DNA from: Bacteroidia bacterium
GTDB lineage: Bacteria > Bacteroidota > Bacteroidia > J057
DNA: 64,000 nt
NCBI GenBank assembly: GCA_019695295.1
Contig: JAIBAH010000005.1
Location: 1-64,000 of the forward strand
Direction: 5' to 3'
Of the stretch, positions 45,801 to 55,158 are shown one piece after another; the stretch's first letter is position 1; each line of letters begins with the position of its first letter. The notes beneath the pieces were generated by a model, which ran no database searches, was not told the DNA's origin, and saw nothing but the letters and a program-made list of their open reading frames with translations. A program made the translations under genes and the position numbers.

Positions 45801-46557
45801 TAAACTGAATTTGGCCGGTGGCACTGTTAATACTATAAGTTCCGGAAGCGGTCGTAACTGGATAAGTATAGCTCCAGGGAGCATTGTATGTCACAGGGGT
45901 ACCCACGTTCTGCCTTGGAGTGACTATAGAATAAACGAGTACATCCCCGTCAGATTCATTGGTTGCGTGAGAATAATTCTGGGGCTGACCTACACCAAAG
46001 AAAGGAATCGGTTTTGTATAAAAATCGGGGGAATTATTTCCGGGAGCCAGAACGCTGTTCAGTTTTGCTTCAAAATAAAAAGACTGAGCAGCCGGACCTG
46101 TTGTAATTCCGTAATTACGGCAGCAATTTGTATAACTGAAAGTCCAGTCGGTACAGGCAGTTGGTAATGTATAAACTACTGAATATACATACTCCTGCAC
46201 TCCGAGTAAAGTTCCTCCATTACAGGTACTGTTTCCAAGCTGAGCGGGACATAAGGAAGACAACTCTATCGGGTATCCGGGTTCGAGTAGTGCAACAGCA
46301 GAAGTAGAAACAGAACAATTCGTAGAACTGATGGCAATTACCTCGGAAGGGTCCATCGCAACTCCGGAACAATCCCGGTAAAGTGTAAGTTTAATCCGGT
46401 ATGAGTTCCCTCCAACACTTACGTAAGTAAGGTCTCCTCCCATAAGGTGAGAGGCCTTCATTGAATTGGAAAAAAAAGTAAATAAAACAAAAAGCAAGGC
46501 AACAGAGTAAAAGTTCTTCCTGTAGATTGTTGAAATATTCAAGTAATTATACCACAT
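42889..46557 (-). CDS. Giant T9SS-secreted protein, paralogue 1 (ASHLMGGDL family)
   Basis: 1222 residues. Signal peptide to about residue 34, then the family opening ASHLMGGDLTYVSVGG and a Cys-rich N-terminal domain (to about 290; CCRNYG, NYSHATNESDGDVLVYSI). PKD/Ig-like segments follow (about 300-490). A module of about 180 residues occurs twice (near 520-700 and 800-970): each has YPFSGYWHDGRTQLLY or a variant, a GCT-containing strand, WDGTSSLVVEICYDN and a final Arg-x-Asn-Ile-Arg strand before Cys. The C-terminus has a fibronectin-like segment and a type A T9SS sorting domain (YLYPNPASTQLNLELENN, ending FIKTE). Expected at the cell surface or in the medium; ligand unknown. Next gene on the strand upstream is a close paralogue. 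Confidence 0.88.
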   Translation of the reverse strand: MWYNYLNISTIYRKNFYSVALLFVLFTFFSNSMKASHLMGGDLTYVSVGGNSYRIKLTLYRDCSGVAMDPSEVIAISSTNCSVSTSAVALLEPGYPIELSSLCPAQLGNSTCNGGTLLGVQEYVYSVVYTLPTACTDWTFSYTNCCRNYGITTGPAAQSFYFEAKLNSVLAPGNNSPDFYTKPIPFFGVGQPQNYSHATNESDGDVLVYSIVTPRQNVGTPVTYNAPWSYTYPVTTASGTYSINSATGQIQFTPILVQNSVTAVLVEEFRNGVLIGSVLRDIQIIVINGLNGGVAIGPINNLTGATMNPGQSYVMTACSGVPISFDIQVNDITGGVPVVSDNASVILDGGAAITYSGTNPKTLSFTWTPPASSVGYNSFYILASDHFCPIPSVATANIVIYITGVKITAPRDSVCAGEQLQLNASIFGNASGTYTWSGQGLSATNIASPTATPVSLPQTYSVNYSYGGCNSTDDFTVYPGGTINATPPLSNICPGQTVQLAANAVMPFAASGTGCGLSSTTCAGAASNYTIGTGASTVAYPFSGYWHDGRTQLLYTAAELAAAGITAGNINQIGFNVITKGSTLPYSGFTIKLGCTAATALTGYVAGMTSVYSVPSMSTVVGWNTFTLPTPYQWDGTSSLVVEICYDNSTYSNYDFVAYTTTPSNRAYFRYQDNVVGCSLTSGTASASRANIRINHCTNLPPVTYTWTPALGLSASNIPNPVATAGASNRMYFVEVAGGGCLLRDTVELRTSNLVNASPDSTGACNGSGMTINLNVSTFITPVTTPPACGANSTACGSSAVDYTLGSATSSAGYPFSGLYEDGRTQMLFRAGELTALGLTGGKLTAIALLVQAANSTIPYSGLTISIGCTNLTSLSGFQSGLTTVYSGNYTMGGTTGWKTFPFSTGYGWDGTSNLIVQICYNNTAYSDDDFLYASNTTFLSTYYAANDGVTGCTMSTGTATNIRPNIRFTCCTLSSALTYAWSPATDLNDPTIANPVSTPNGSIVYTVTVSNGVCSGTDNVEINVENCILPADELALTASLRKEESYFVELDWVTQNEQKTASYEIQRRYPDETGFQRIAQVNALGNEGETRYQYQDDNLRPVTGEQTIYYRIREIDTDGAEFFTPFIEVKIAPDNLNIGYYLYPNPASTQLNLELENNNVSVNDLTLFISDNMGRSFPVTPSDLYNRKLSIDIASLPSGTYVLTVISQDGKRTNQKFIKTE

Positions 46558-46944
46558 AATTTAATAGTTAAAGATTCTGGCAATTTTTTATTCAGCTTAA
46601 ATAGTATTTTATTTAGAAATATTATAAATTTAGTAATAAAAAACGATTTGTTTTCATATTTAAAAAAAAAGATTTTTTCTGAAAATTATTACATCACTCT
46701 TTAGTAAATCAACTTTAGCTTCTGAATCATTGTACAAAAAAGAAACAATGATTTTCTCATTAAATGGACATATATTTATTGAAAAGCAAAGCATATCATT
46801 GTAAATTCTGATATTTATATATTTACAAAATACACTTATCGTTTTTTTTCTTACACACATATTTCTATGCAAAAAAAATGCCAATTAACTTTTTTTATAC
46901 AAAGACGAAACATCATCCAAAGGATTTTCGGGTAAAAAAAAGAA

Positions 46945-46979
46945 AAAACGGTTCACCATTCTGAATGATGAACCGTTTA
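46945..46979 (-). terminator. Intrinsic terminator of the second giant paralogue
   Basis: On the reverse strand AAACGGTTCA and CATT pair with AATG and TGAACCGTTT (one mismatch), followed by TTTTC and further T. It sits about 28 bp past the stop at 47008. The remaining gap to 46558 holds AT-rich sequence with no convincing gene; a 74-codon reverse frame at 46660-46884 has no recognisable features. Confidence 0.75.
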
Positions 46980-47007
46980 TATTTTGATAAAAATTATTGC
47001 TGAAAAA

Positions 47008-50000
47008 CTACTCTGATTTTACGAATTTCTTAAATGAGCGTTTACCATCAGGAGTAAGAATCGACATTACATAAGCGCCGTAGGGTAACCCGGAAATATC
47101 AAAAATCATTTTTCGGTTATTGACAGATACAGGAGCGAAAGGCATCACTCTGCCTAGATTATCCGTTACAGAAACCTGAACCTCCGATACATCCACATTA
47201 TTATTATCCATTTCCAGATTCAGCGTTTTGGAAGCAGGATTAGGATATAAGCTAAACTGCATAGTAGCGTCAGGGGATATTTTCACTTCGATTACAGGAG
47301 TATAAAACTCTCTGCCGTCAGTATCTAACTCTCTCAGACGATAATAAATGGTTTGTTCACCGGAAACAGGCCTGAGATTATTATCATGATATTTGTAGTA
47401 AGTTGTATTACTGGTATTTCCCATTGCATTTACTGAACCTATTTTTTCAAAAGAAACTTCATCAGGATATCTTCTTTGCAATTCAAAGACATCCGTGTTG
47501 GACTCATTTTGCGTATTCCAGTTCAGTTGTACATAATAATCGTCTTCTTTGTGGAGAGAAGCGGTAAATTCAAGCTCTTCTACAGGTAAAATACAATTAT
47601 CTACCGTAATCTCAACATTATCCGTCGCACTACAAACGCCGTTTGAAACAGTTACAGAATAGGTAGTACTTGAAGCGGGAGTAGCAACCGGAGACTGAGC
47701 AGAAGCATCATTTAAACCAGAAGGGGGACTCCACGTAAAGGTCAGCGGAGCAGAAAGAGAGCAATTTGAGAACTGTACAATAGGTCTGTTATTACTTGCC
47801 GTTCCGGTCGCTATAGTACAGCCCGTCACACCATCAGTATAAGAATAATAAACGGACTGAAAAGGAGTTGTAGTAGAATATACGAAGTCATAATCTGAAT
47901 AACTGGTATTATTGAAACAGATTTGTACGACAATATTATTGGTACCGTCCCACCCGTATCCGTTGGTAAAGGCGAAGTTTTTCCATCCTGTAGTCCCTCC
48001 TACTGAATAATTACCTGAATAGACACTTGTGAGACCGCTCAGGTAAGAAGAGAGGGAAGTAGCATTGGTACAACCAATACTAATCGTAAATCCGGTATAA
48101 GCCTGTGTACTATTGGCTGACTGGACATTGAGAGCCATAGAGGTAATTTTACCGGGTACAAGTCCAGCACTTAACAACTCGGATGCCCCAAATAACATCT
48201 GCATTCTGCCATCTTCCCAATATCCGGAGAAGGGATAATCCGCAGTCTGTGAGGCTGCCCCGACTGAGTAACTGCTCAGCAACCCACCACAAGGGCTGTT
48301 GGTTGTGCCGCATACAGGAGTAGAAGCAATCGGGGTCAGGGAAGTAGCGGCATTGAGGTTTACCGTAAATCCATAGCCTCCGCAGTATCCGCTTGAATCC
48401 GGAGTAGCATCTACAATATTGGAAGAGATTAGCACAATAGTATCTCTTAATGTACATCCACCACCAGTTACCTGCACATAATAAGTAGTATTGGATGCAC
48501 CTGCAGTAGCCACAGGGTTAGCAATATTGGTTGCACTCAGGCCGGATGCCGGAGTCCATGTATAATTTATCGGCGGCTGAATCGGACAGTGCGTAAAACG
48601 CATATTCGGACGGGAAGTTGTTGCTGTTCCGGTTGTAAAATTACAGCCAACCGCATTATCCTGATAACGATAATACACGGTATTGGTACTTGTGGTTGTA
48701 TAGGCGACATAGTCATACTGGCTATATGATGTATTATTGAAACAAATTTCTACTACAATATTACTTGTCCCGTCCCACTGATAGGGAGTAGAGAAAGTAT
48801 AGGTATTCCATCCGTTAGTGGTAGAAACAGCTCCCGGAGCATATACCGTTGTAAGCCCTGCGGTGTATCCCGTTAAAGCAGAAGCATTGGTACATCCCAT
48901 TTTTACTGTCAGTCCATTATAAGGAATTGTACTGCCTTTGGTCGCTACATTCAGTGCAATTGCGCTGATATTCCCCGCCGTTAACCCTGAAGCGGATAAC
49001 TCAGCGGCCATGTAGAGCATTTGAGTTCTGCCGTCATGCCAGTATCCTGAATATGGGTATTGAATGGAAGCAGTTCCGCTTCCGATTGTATATACAGTAG
49101 GAGGTGTAGCACAGGCACTCGTGCCCAATCCACAGGTAGCACCGCTTATGGTATAAGGAAGGTATGCATTTGCATTAAACTGTACTGTCTGACCGGGACA
49201 AACGCTTGCCGTAGGAGGCACAGCATTGATAGCCCCTCCCTGATAAATCGAAAGATTATCGGATGAAGTACACCCCGCAAAACTATAGGTTACATTATAT
49301 GACTGAGGCAGGGTAGGCGGTGTGGCTGTCGGATTCGGAATATTAGTGGAACTTAATCCCGGTCCCGTCCATGCGTATGTACCGGAAGCGTTTCCGTAAA
49401 CATAAGCGTTCAACTGTACCTGCTGCCCCGAACATATCGAGTCACTGGATGCTACAAGCTCAACCCCGGCCACATATATCACAATATTTACGTTTGCAAG
49501 GCTCGGAATCGGGCAAAAATTATCCGATACATTAATATAAAAAGCATTGTAACCAACAGAAGAAGCTGGTGGTGTCCAGTTAAAAGTAAGCGTTCTGGGA
49601 TTAGTACCGCTCGAAAGCAGGGTAGCACCCGGCAGTGCAGAAGCAGCATTATTGGTGACGTTTGGACTTGCTCCGTTAGGGTCTGATGCCTGAATCTGGA
49701 AGGTCATCGGAACCCCTGCACACGCCGTAAATACATTGGTCTGACCTGGATTAGCAGTAGCCCCGTTAAGATTATACACAGGGCTAATATTTACTGCTCC
49801 ATTCCCTCCATTAATAATAATGAGCTGAATATCCCTTCGTACAGAACCGATTAACTGCCCGTTTCTGAACTCCTGAACCAATACAGCAGTTACGCTATTC
49901 TGTACCAGAGTTGGGGTAAAAGTCATCTGTCCGGTAGTACTGTTTATCGGGAAAGTACCCGTTGAAGTAGTAATCGGATAAGTAAAACTCCAGGGAGCAT

Positions 50001-50721
50001 TATACGTTACATTCGTTCCTGCACTTTGCTTGGGAATGGTAAGAGAATATAAAAGGTTGTCTCCGTCCAGCTCGGTAGTTGCATGAGAATAAGTCTGAGG
50101 CTGATTTACCCCGAAGTAAGGTACCGGCTTTGTAAAAAAGTCCGGAGAATTATTGCAGGGAGCAAGAATATTATTCAGGGTGGCCTCAAAATAGAAAGAC
50201 TGACCACCGGGGCCAGTAGTAATTGCATAGTTTCTGCAACAGTTCGAATAACTGAAGACCCAGTCAGAACAAGCCGATGGGAGGGTATATATTACTGAAT
50301 ACACATACTCCTGCACCCCCTGAAGCGTACCCCCGTTACAAGTACTGTTTCCCAACTGAGAGGAACACAAAGCGGTCACCTCAACCGGATAGCCAGGCTC
50401 AAGTGGTGCGCTTAAGTTGGTAGAGAAGGAACAGGAGGATGAGTTTACTGCTATTGTTTCAGTAGCATTCATATTAATCCCCGCACAATCCCTGTAGAGC
50501 GTAAGACGAATACGGAAGGTATTACCTCCGATACATGAGTAGGTCAAATCTCCCCCCATAAGATGTGATGCCTTTACTTCACTTATACCCGATATCACAC
50601 TAAAAATAAACAGAAAAGGAACAAGAACACTTCCAAGAACAAAGTTTGATAACCTGAAATTAACCATCATAAAATTAGTAATTTTTTTTTCAATATTAAC
50701 CTTAGCAATTTTGAGAAACAT
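47008..50721 (-). CDS. Giant T9SS-secreted protein, paralogue 2 (ASHLMGGDL family)
   Basis: 1237 residues from the first ATG; an ATG at 50670 would give a more typical signal peptide (MMVNFRLSNFVLGSVLVPF onward) and is a good alternative. Domain order matches paralogue 1: ASHLMGGDLTYSCIGG opening, Cys-rich domain, PKD/Ig-like segments, two copies of the GYWHDGRTQMLY-type module, a fibronectin-like segment (FELQRRYPDEVSFEKIGSV) and a type A T9SS sorting domain (LYPNPASKTLNLEMDNN, ending FVKSE). Side by side the proteins agree at most positions, with conserved Cys residues, so they arose by tandem duplication. Each has its own terminator, so they may be expressed separately. Confidence 0.88.
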   Translation of the reverse strand: MFLKIAKVNIEKKITNFMMVNFRLSNFVLGSVLVPFLFIFSVISGISEVKASHLMGGDLTYSCIGGNTFRIRLTLYRDCAGINMNATETIAVNSSSCSFSTNLSAPLEPGYPVEVTALCSSQLGNSTCNGGTLQGVQEYVYSVIYTLPSACSDWVFSYSNCCRNYAITTGPGGQSFYFEATLNNILAPCNNSPDFFTKPVPYFGVNQPQTYSHATTELDGDNLLYSLTIPKQSAGTNVTYNAPWSFTYPITTSTGTFPINSTTGQMTFTPTLVQNSVTAVLVQEFRNGQLIGSVRRDIQLIIINGGNGAVNISPVYNLNGATANPGQTNVFTACAGVPMTFQIQASDPNGASPNVTNNAASALPGATLLSSGTNPRTLTFNWTPPASSVGYNAFYINVSDNFCPIPSLANVNIVIYVAGVELVASSDSICSGQQVQLNAYVYGNASGTYAWTGPGLSSTNIPNPTATPPTLPQSYNVTYSFAGCTSSDNLSIYQGGAINAVPPTASVCPGQTVQFNANAYLPYTISGATCGLGTSACATPPTVYTIGSGTASIQYPYSGYWHDGRTQMLYMAAELSASGLTAGNISAIALNVATKGSTIPYNGLTVKMGCTNASALTGYTAGLTTVYAPGAVSTTNGWNTYTFSTPYQWDGTSNIVVEICFNNTSYSQYDYVAYTTTSTNTVYYRYQDNAVGCNFTTGTATTSRPNMRFTHCPIQPPINYTWTPASGLSATNIANPVATAGASNTTYYVQVTGGGCTLRDTIVLISSNIVDATPDSSGYCGGYGFTVNLNAATSLTPIASTPVCGTTNSPCGGLLSSYSVGAASQTADYPFSGYWEDGRMQMLFGASELLSAGLVPGKITSMALNVQSANSTQAYTGFTISIGCTNATSLSSYLSGLTSVYSGNYSVGGTTGWKNFAFTNGYGWDGTNNIVVQICFNNTSYSDYDFVYSTTTPFQSVYYSYTDGVTGCTIATGTASNNRPIVQFSNCSLSAPLTFTWSPPSGLNDASAQSPVATPASSTTYSVTVSNGVCSATDNVEITVDNCILPVEELEFTASLHKEDDYYVQLNWNTQNESNTDVFELQRRYPDEVSFEKIGSVNAMGNTSNTTYYKYHDNNLRPVSGEQTIYYRLRELDTDGREFYTPVIEVKISPDATMQFSLYPNPASKTLNLEMDNNNVDVSEVQVSVTDNLGRVMPFAPVSVNNRKMIFDISGLPYGAYVMSILTPDGKRSFKKFVKSE

Positions 50722-51793
50722 TTTATTATTTTACAAAACTATGAATTATCTGAATCAATAACAATTTTTTTTTGATATTTTTATGACATAATTTTGATAT
50801 TTTCAGCCATATAATGTAAGAAATATTAACTTTTAACAATAAATAATGTCTGATATATAAAATAGTTTAAAGAACCTTATTTTAAACACAACCTATTATT
50901 TAACAATTAATTAAGTATATACTACTTTAAAACAGCAAATAAATATATATTTTTCATGAATTATTATTAATTTAATTAATACAATATATGTAATACTAAT
51001 CAGTATTGCATGTATATTTTAAACTGTTTTAATTATACAATTTATTTATATTTGAATTAACAATAATAAACGGAACAGAAACATCAAACATTTTCATTAG
51101 AATCACTATTTTTAAAAGGTGTCTCAATTCTACTTAATACAAATTTTTAACCTGAAGAATAGAATTATATGCGTAACAGAACAAATTCCGTACCAAATTC
51201 AGATACCAAACATTATACTGAATCAAATAATTATTTTTTTTATTTTTTGACATCATTAAATATTTAGAATATGACATGTAATAATTTCCCTTTATTGGAA
51301 GTAATCCCCTGCATTGTAAAAAAATAATTCGGTTAAGTACGCCCAAAACTTGCTTTACTGCCCATAATTCAGGGATATTTTTAGTAATAAGTCATTATTC
51401 TATCTTTATCAATCCTCCCCTGTGAAAAAACAATTCTGTTTATCAGAAATAAAATTATAATTCTGAAGAGGAGTATCTTAAAAAAGTCGCAAAAGCCATA
51501 AAAATCTTTACTTTATATATAAAATAAAATTCCGGCCTGAATATATATCCTTAATTTTAAAACAATAATTTTTCACCCTGATCTTTATTTTTTTTGTATT
51601 CAAAAGACTACATTCCCTGTTTTTATCTCCAAAACCTACTCTGATAAGACCGGCTTTACTTCTCAATCAGACTTTTTGGTTCTATACAAAATACAATTCA
51701 CTAATTTTAGGTATATAAAATTTCATACGAAAAACAGATTTGTGCGTATAGATTAGAAAAACAGTTCATTCATTTATTTTTAAAATCAATTCT
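50722..51793. other. Long AT-rich intergenic region between surface-protein genes
   Basis: About 1070 bp, very AT-rich, between the divergent giant-paralogue and CARDB-protein genes. A 70-codon reverse frame (51134-51346) is Asn/Lys/Tyr-rich and looks like chance. No RNA gene, repeat array or consensus promoter was recognised. It is unusually long for this gene-dense window. Confidence 0.6.
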
Positions 51794-52942
51794 ATGAAGT
51801 CTCTCTCGTTTTTAAAATCCTATTCCTTGCTGTTCATCGCTCTTTTATTAAGCAGTACTTTCCTGAAAGCGCAGGTAGATTGCAGTACGCCCAACGGTAT
51901 CCTTGCTTTAATGATGGCAGGAGCTATTACCGGAACCCCTCAGGATGTAGATAATACTGGTAGCTCCACCTTAACCTGTACTGCAAGTTCCAAACTTTTT
52001 GCTGCTGCACAAACCACCCGGAATACCGGATGCGAAAGCAGAATTAAAATGCATATCTATTACTCTACCGTTCAGAATGCATTATCTAATCTGCCGAACC
52101 TTTCCACCGTTTCCAACTGGGCTATGCCGGCAAATGTAAAAAAGGTAAGTGCTACCTTTGTATTCAACAGTAATAATATCAATGTTTATTCCTGTTCCGG
52201 CACTATACCCAGAACCGGGCTTACTCAGGGACAAACGGTTTATTACCGCTGGGCAAAGGAAATCGCCAAAGACAATGATGTTGACCCCTGGGTATGGAGT
52301 TCTACGCTTACTTTTGTCGTAACTCCTGCTGTTGCACCTCCCCCTCCCCCGCCTGCCCTGCCCGACTTGCGTGCTTCCGGTATGAATCAGCTTTTATACT
52401 GTAAAGATGGAGGCAATGTAGGGGACGGAACCTTTACTTATCATGCACTCAGTCAGAATTTTTGCAGTAGTTTGCCACAGGCCGGTTTTACCGCATCCGG
52501 TGCTTTACCGGCTACCTTTGGGAGTGCCTCCGGAACGCCCATCATGAAACTGGATTTTCCTTTACCCAATATTGCTTTTGGAATTAAAAACTTCGGGACT
52601 GCCAACGCAGGTGCATCACAGGTACAGATATTCAAGGGCTCTTCCAATACTCCGGTATCTACTCAGGCAGTGGGTGCACTGGCGGCAGGTGCTTCTACCA
52701 CCGTTACTTTAACCGGACGGGGAGTCGCTACTGTTTACCGCTTTCCGGGATTTGATGGAACTGACAGCAGATTCTGCTATGTAAAAGAAGAACTGAATCA
52801 CACCTTTCCGGCTACCCTCGAAACCGGAGGCTATAAGGTCAAAGTGGACTCCGGCAATGCCGTCACTGAAGGAACTACGGGTGAATCCAACAATCAACGT
52901 ACTTATAATTGCGGAACCAGCGTAATTATCATCGGAAACTAA
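51794..52942 (+). CDS. Secreted protein with C-terminal CARDB-like domain
   Basis: 382 residues. Signal peptide MKSLSFLKSYSLLFIALLLSSTFLKAQ. The N-terminal domain (about 28-175) has several Cys residues and the phrases VYYRWAKEIAKDNDVDPWVW. A polyproline linker (APPPPPPALPD) leads to a region with IAFGIKNFGTANAGASQVQIF, VGALAAGASTTVTL and VKVDSGNAVTEGTTGESNN, the pattern of a CARDB (Ig-like adhesion) domain. There is no T9SS sorting domain or lipobox, so it may stay in the periplasm or leave by another route. A hairpin terminator follows. Confidence 0.75.
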   Translation: MKSLSFLKSYSLLFIALLLSSTFLKAQVDCSTPNGILALMMAGAITGTPQDVDNTGSSTLTCTASSKLFAAAQTTRNTGCESRIKMHIYYSTVQNALSNLPNLSTVSNWAMPANVKKVSATFVFNSNNINVYSCSGTIPRTGLTQGQTVYYRWAKEIAKDNDVDPWVWSSTLTFVVTPAVAPPPPPPALPDLRASGMNQLLYCKDGGNVGDGTFTYHALSQNFCSSLPQAGFTASGALPATFGSASGTPIMKLDFPLPNIAFGIKNFGTANAGASQVQIFKGSSNTPVSTQAVGALAAGASTTVTLTGRGVATVYRFPGFDGTDSRFCYVKEELNHTFPATLETGGYKVKVDSGNAVTEGTTGESNNQRTYNCGTSVIIIGN

Positions 52943-52960
52943 AAATCGTTTTTTTTCTCA

Positions 52961-52999
52961 CCCTCCGTAAATTTACCGAAAGTTTACGGAGGGTTTTTT
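52961..52999 (+). terminator. Intrinsic terminator after the CARDB-protein gene
   Basis: CCCTCCGTAAA pairs perfectly with TTTACGGAGGG over an 11-nt loop and is followed by six T. Confidence 0.9.
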
Positions 53000-53119
53000 A
53001 ATTAACACCTGTCTTTATTATTTTTTTAATATATTTTTATTAAAATTGTATAAAAAAGGGAAACAAACCCTATAAAATTAATCCCGTAAAACATTATTTA
53101 TCAAACTAATAATTAAAAA

Positions 53120-53452
53120 ATGAAGACGTATTACAATCCTGAGGATTTAAAAAAATTTAGTAAAATCGGTAATTTCCAGAAAAAACTGGCAGATAAATTT
53201 TTTGATTATTACGGGGAGGTTTTTGCGGAAGGCGAACTGAGCGCAAGAGAAAAATCCCTGATTGCACTTGCGGTTGCACATGCAATTCAGTGTCCTTACT
53301 GTATCGATGCCTATACGTCTGATTCTCTGGAAAAAGGCTGGACCGAAGGACAAATGATGGAGGCAGTCCATGTAGCGGGCGCAATCAGAGGCGGGGCTTC
53401 TCTTGTACACGGAGTACAAATGATGAATAAAGTAAATGATCTTACGATGTAA
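53120..53452 (+). CDS. Arsenosugar-associated AhpD/CMD-fold protein
   Basis: 110 residues of the carboxymuconolactone decarboxylase/AhpD fold. The redox motif CPYC (Cys58, Cys61) lies in AVAHAIQCPYCIDAYT, and the helix ending in GAIRGGASLVHGVQMMN is typical of the small peroxidase-like proteins that sit next to arsS. ArsS begins 3 bp after the stop, so they are co-transcribed. The proposed role is a thiol-redox partner in arsenosugar formation, but its biochemistry is not established. Confidence 0.88.
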   Translation: MKTYYNPEDLKKFSKIGNFQKKLADKFFDYYGEVFAEGELSAREKSLIALAVAHAIQCPYCIDAYTSDSLEKGWTEGQMMEAVHVAGAIRGGASLVHGVQMMNKVNDLTM

Positions 53453-53455
53453 TTC

Positions 53456-54493
53456 ATGAAGTCTTTATTAGCACAAAAACATAAATTTTCAGACAGCAAG
53501 GCTCAGATTGAATTTCTGGAAGAAAACAGAGGTTTCCCGCTCTTCGCAGATAGTCTTAAATCCTGTGGAATTTTTCCGCTGAAGCCTGCGGGGATAGATA
53601 TTTTTCAGATGAATATCGGTAAAATGTGTAATCAGGTTTGTAAGCACTGCCATGTGGATGCAGGCCCTGACCGTAAGGAAATCATGACGCGGGAGACGAT
53701 GGAAATCTGCCTGTCTGTCATACGCAATAATCCTGAAATACAAACGGTAGATTTAACGGGAGGAGCGCCTGAAATGAATCCGGAGTTTTTCTGGTTTGTA
53801 GAGGAAGTAAGCAAACTGAACCGTAAAATCATTGTAAGATGTAATCTTACCATTATTCTCGCCAATAAAAAATACCATATTTTACCTGAATTTTTCAAAG
53901 AGCATAAAGTGGAAGTAGTCAGCTCTCTTCCCTTTTACAATGCGCAGAGAACCGATAGCCAAAGAGGGGAAGGGGTATTTGAAAAATCAATCCGGGCCAT
54001 TCAAATGCTCAATGAAGTGGGGTATGGAAAAGAAAACTCCGGGTTAATGCTGAACTTGGTCTATAATCCTGCCGGGGCTTTTCTGCCTGCAGCTCAGGCT
54101 ATTCTTGAGGGACAGTTCAAACAGCAATTATCCCGTCAGTTTGGGATTGTATTCAATCATTTGTTTACCATCACCAATATGCCCATCAGCCGTTTTCTCG
54201 AATATCTGATACAAACAGAGAATTATGAGGATTATATGGATAAGCTCATCAGTGCATTCAATCCCGCTGCTGCAACAGGGGTAATGTGCAGAAACACGCT
54301 TTCCATCGGGTGGGACGGTCAGATATACGACTGTGACTTTAATCAGATGCTGGAGTTGAATGTAAGCGGAGCTTCAAAGCATATCAGGGACTTTGATAAA
54401 CAGTCTTTGCTGACACGAGAGATTGTGCTTAATCAGCATTGTTTCGGATGCACTGCCGGCTCAGGCTCAAGTTGCGGAGGGGCTACCACATAA
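53456..54493 (+). CDS. arsS: Arsenosugar biosynthesis radical SAM protein
   Basis: 345 residues. The radical-SAM 4Fe-4S motif is CNQVCKHC (Cys58, Cys62, Cys65), followed by DLTGGAPEMNPEFFWF. The C-terminal domain has MCRNTLSIGWDGQIYDCDFNQML and a Cys-rich end (CFGCTAGSGSSCGGATT), as in ArsS. The family is thought to supply the 5'-deoxyadenosyl-derived step in making arsenosugars from methylated arsenic. No arsM methyltransferase or arsenite exporter gene is in the window, so the remaining genes must be elsewhere. A ThiE-like gene follows 23 bp later. Confidence 0.9.
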   Translation: MKSLLAQKHKFSDSKAQIEFLEENRGFPLFADSLKSCGIFPLKPAGIDIFQMNIGKMCNQVCKHCHVDAGPDRKEIMTRETMEICLSVIRNNPEIQTVDLTGGAPEMNPEFFWFVEEVSKLNRKIIVRCNLTIILANKKYHILPEFFKEHKVEVVSSLPFYNAQRTDSQRGEGVFEKSIRAIQMLNEVGYGKENSGLMLNLVYNPAGAFLPAAQAILEGQFKQQLSRQFGIVFNHLFTITNMPISRFLEYLIQTENYEDYMDKLISAFNPAAATGVMCRNTLSIGWDGQIYDCDFNQMLELNVSGASKHIRDFDKQSLLTREIVLNQHCFGCTAGSGSSCGGATT

Positions 54494-54516
54494 TTTTCTT
54501 CCTTTAATTTCAGAGT

Positions 54517-55158
54517 ATGAACAATCCTATTTCCCGGTTTCATTATCTTACGCAGGACTTGCCTCATTTTTCTCATGAGCAGCAAGCCGAAGAAGCATGC
54601 CGGGGAGGAATCCGGTGGGTTCAGCTCAGGGTAAAAAACCAGCTCCCTGAAGTATGGGAAATTACCGCCCTGAAGGTTCAGGAAATCTGCAGAAAATACA
54701 ACGCTATATTTATAATGAATGACAATGTCATACTCGCACATAAAATCAATGCTGACGGAGTACATCTGGGAAAAACCGATATGCACCCTTCAGAGGCAAG
54801 AAAAATACTGGGAGATGACAAAATCATCGGGGGAACGGCAAATACACCGGAGGATATCATAATGCTTGCCGGGGCAAAAGTGAACTATATCGGATTAGGG
54901 CCTTTTCGCTTTACCCAAACCAAGCAAAAACTCAGCCCCGTACTAAGTACAGAAGGATACTACACTATCCTCTCAGAGATAAAAAACAGCGGGCTAAATA
55001 TACCTGTAATTGCTATCGGAGGGATTAAGGCAGAGGACATTCCCGTACTGATGAAAACAGGAATCCATGGAATTGCCGCCTCTTCTGCTATTAATTTATC
55101 CCCAAACCCCACAGAAACTGCAAAAGACTGGGTTTTCAGACTAAAAAATTATGAGTAG
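54517..55158 (+). CDS. thiE: Thiamine-phosphate synthase-like protein
   Basis: 213 residues, normal for ThiE. The TIM-barrel motifs are GGIRWVQLRVKN, FIMNDNVILAHKINADGVHLG (with the Mg-binding Asp), IGLGPFRFTQTK and IPVIAIGGIKAEDIPVL. The enzyme joins HMP-pyrophosphate and the thiazole phosphate to give thiamine phosphate. Close relatives include TenI, which lacks this activity, but the LRxK and DGVHLG motifs favour ThiE. It overlaps the following hydrolase gene by 8 bp. The other thiamine genes are not adjacent. Confidence 0.85.
   Translation: MNNPISRFHYLTQDLPHFSHEQQAEEACRGGIRWVQLRVKNQLPEVWEITALKVQEICRKYNAIFIMNDNVILAHKINADGVHLGKTDMHPSEARKILGDDKIIGGTANTPEDIIMLAGAKVNYIGLGPFRFTQTKQKLSPVLSTEGYYTILSEIKNSGLNIPVIAIGGIKAEDIPVLMKTGIHGIAASSAINLSPNPTETAKDWVFRLKNYE

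Noticed and set aside
46660-46884. A 74-codon reverse-strand gene between the giant paralogues
   Set aside because: Composition is Lys/Ile/Phe-rich with no signal peptide, domain or promoter; it looks like a chance frame in AT-rich DNA.
51134-51346. A 70-codon reverse-strand gene in the long gap
   Set aside because: Asn/Lys/Tyr-rich frame with no features, in very AT-rich sequence.
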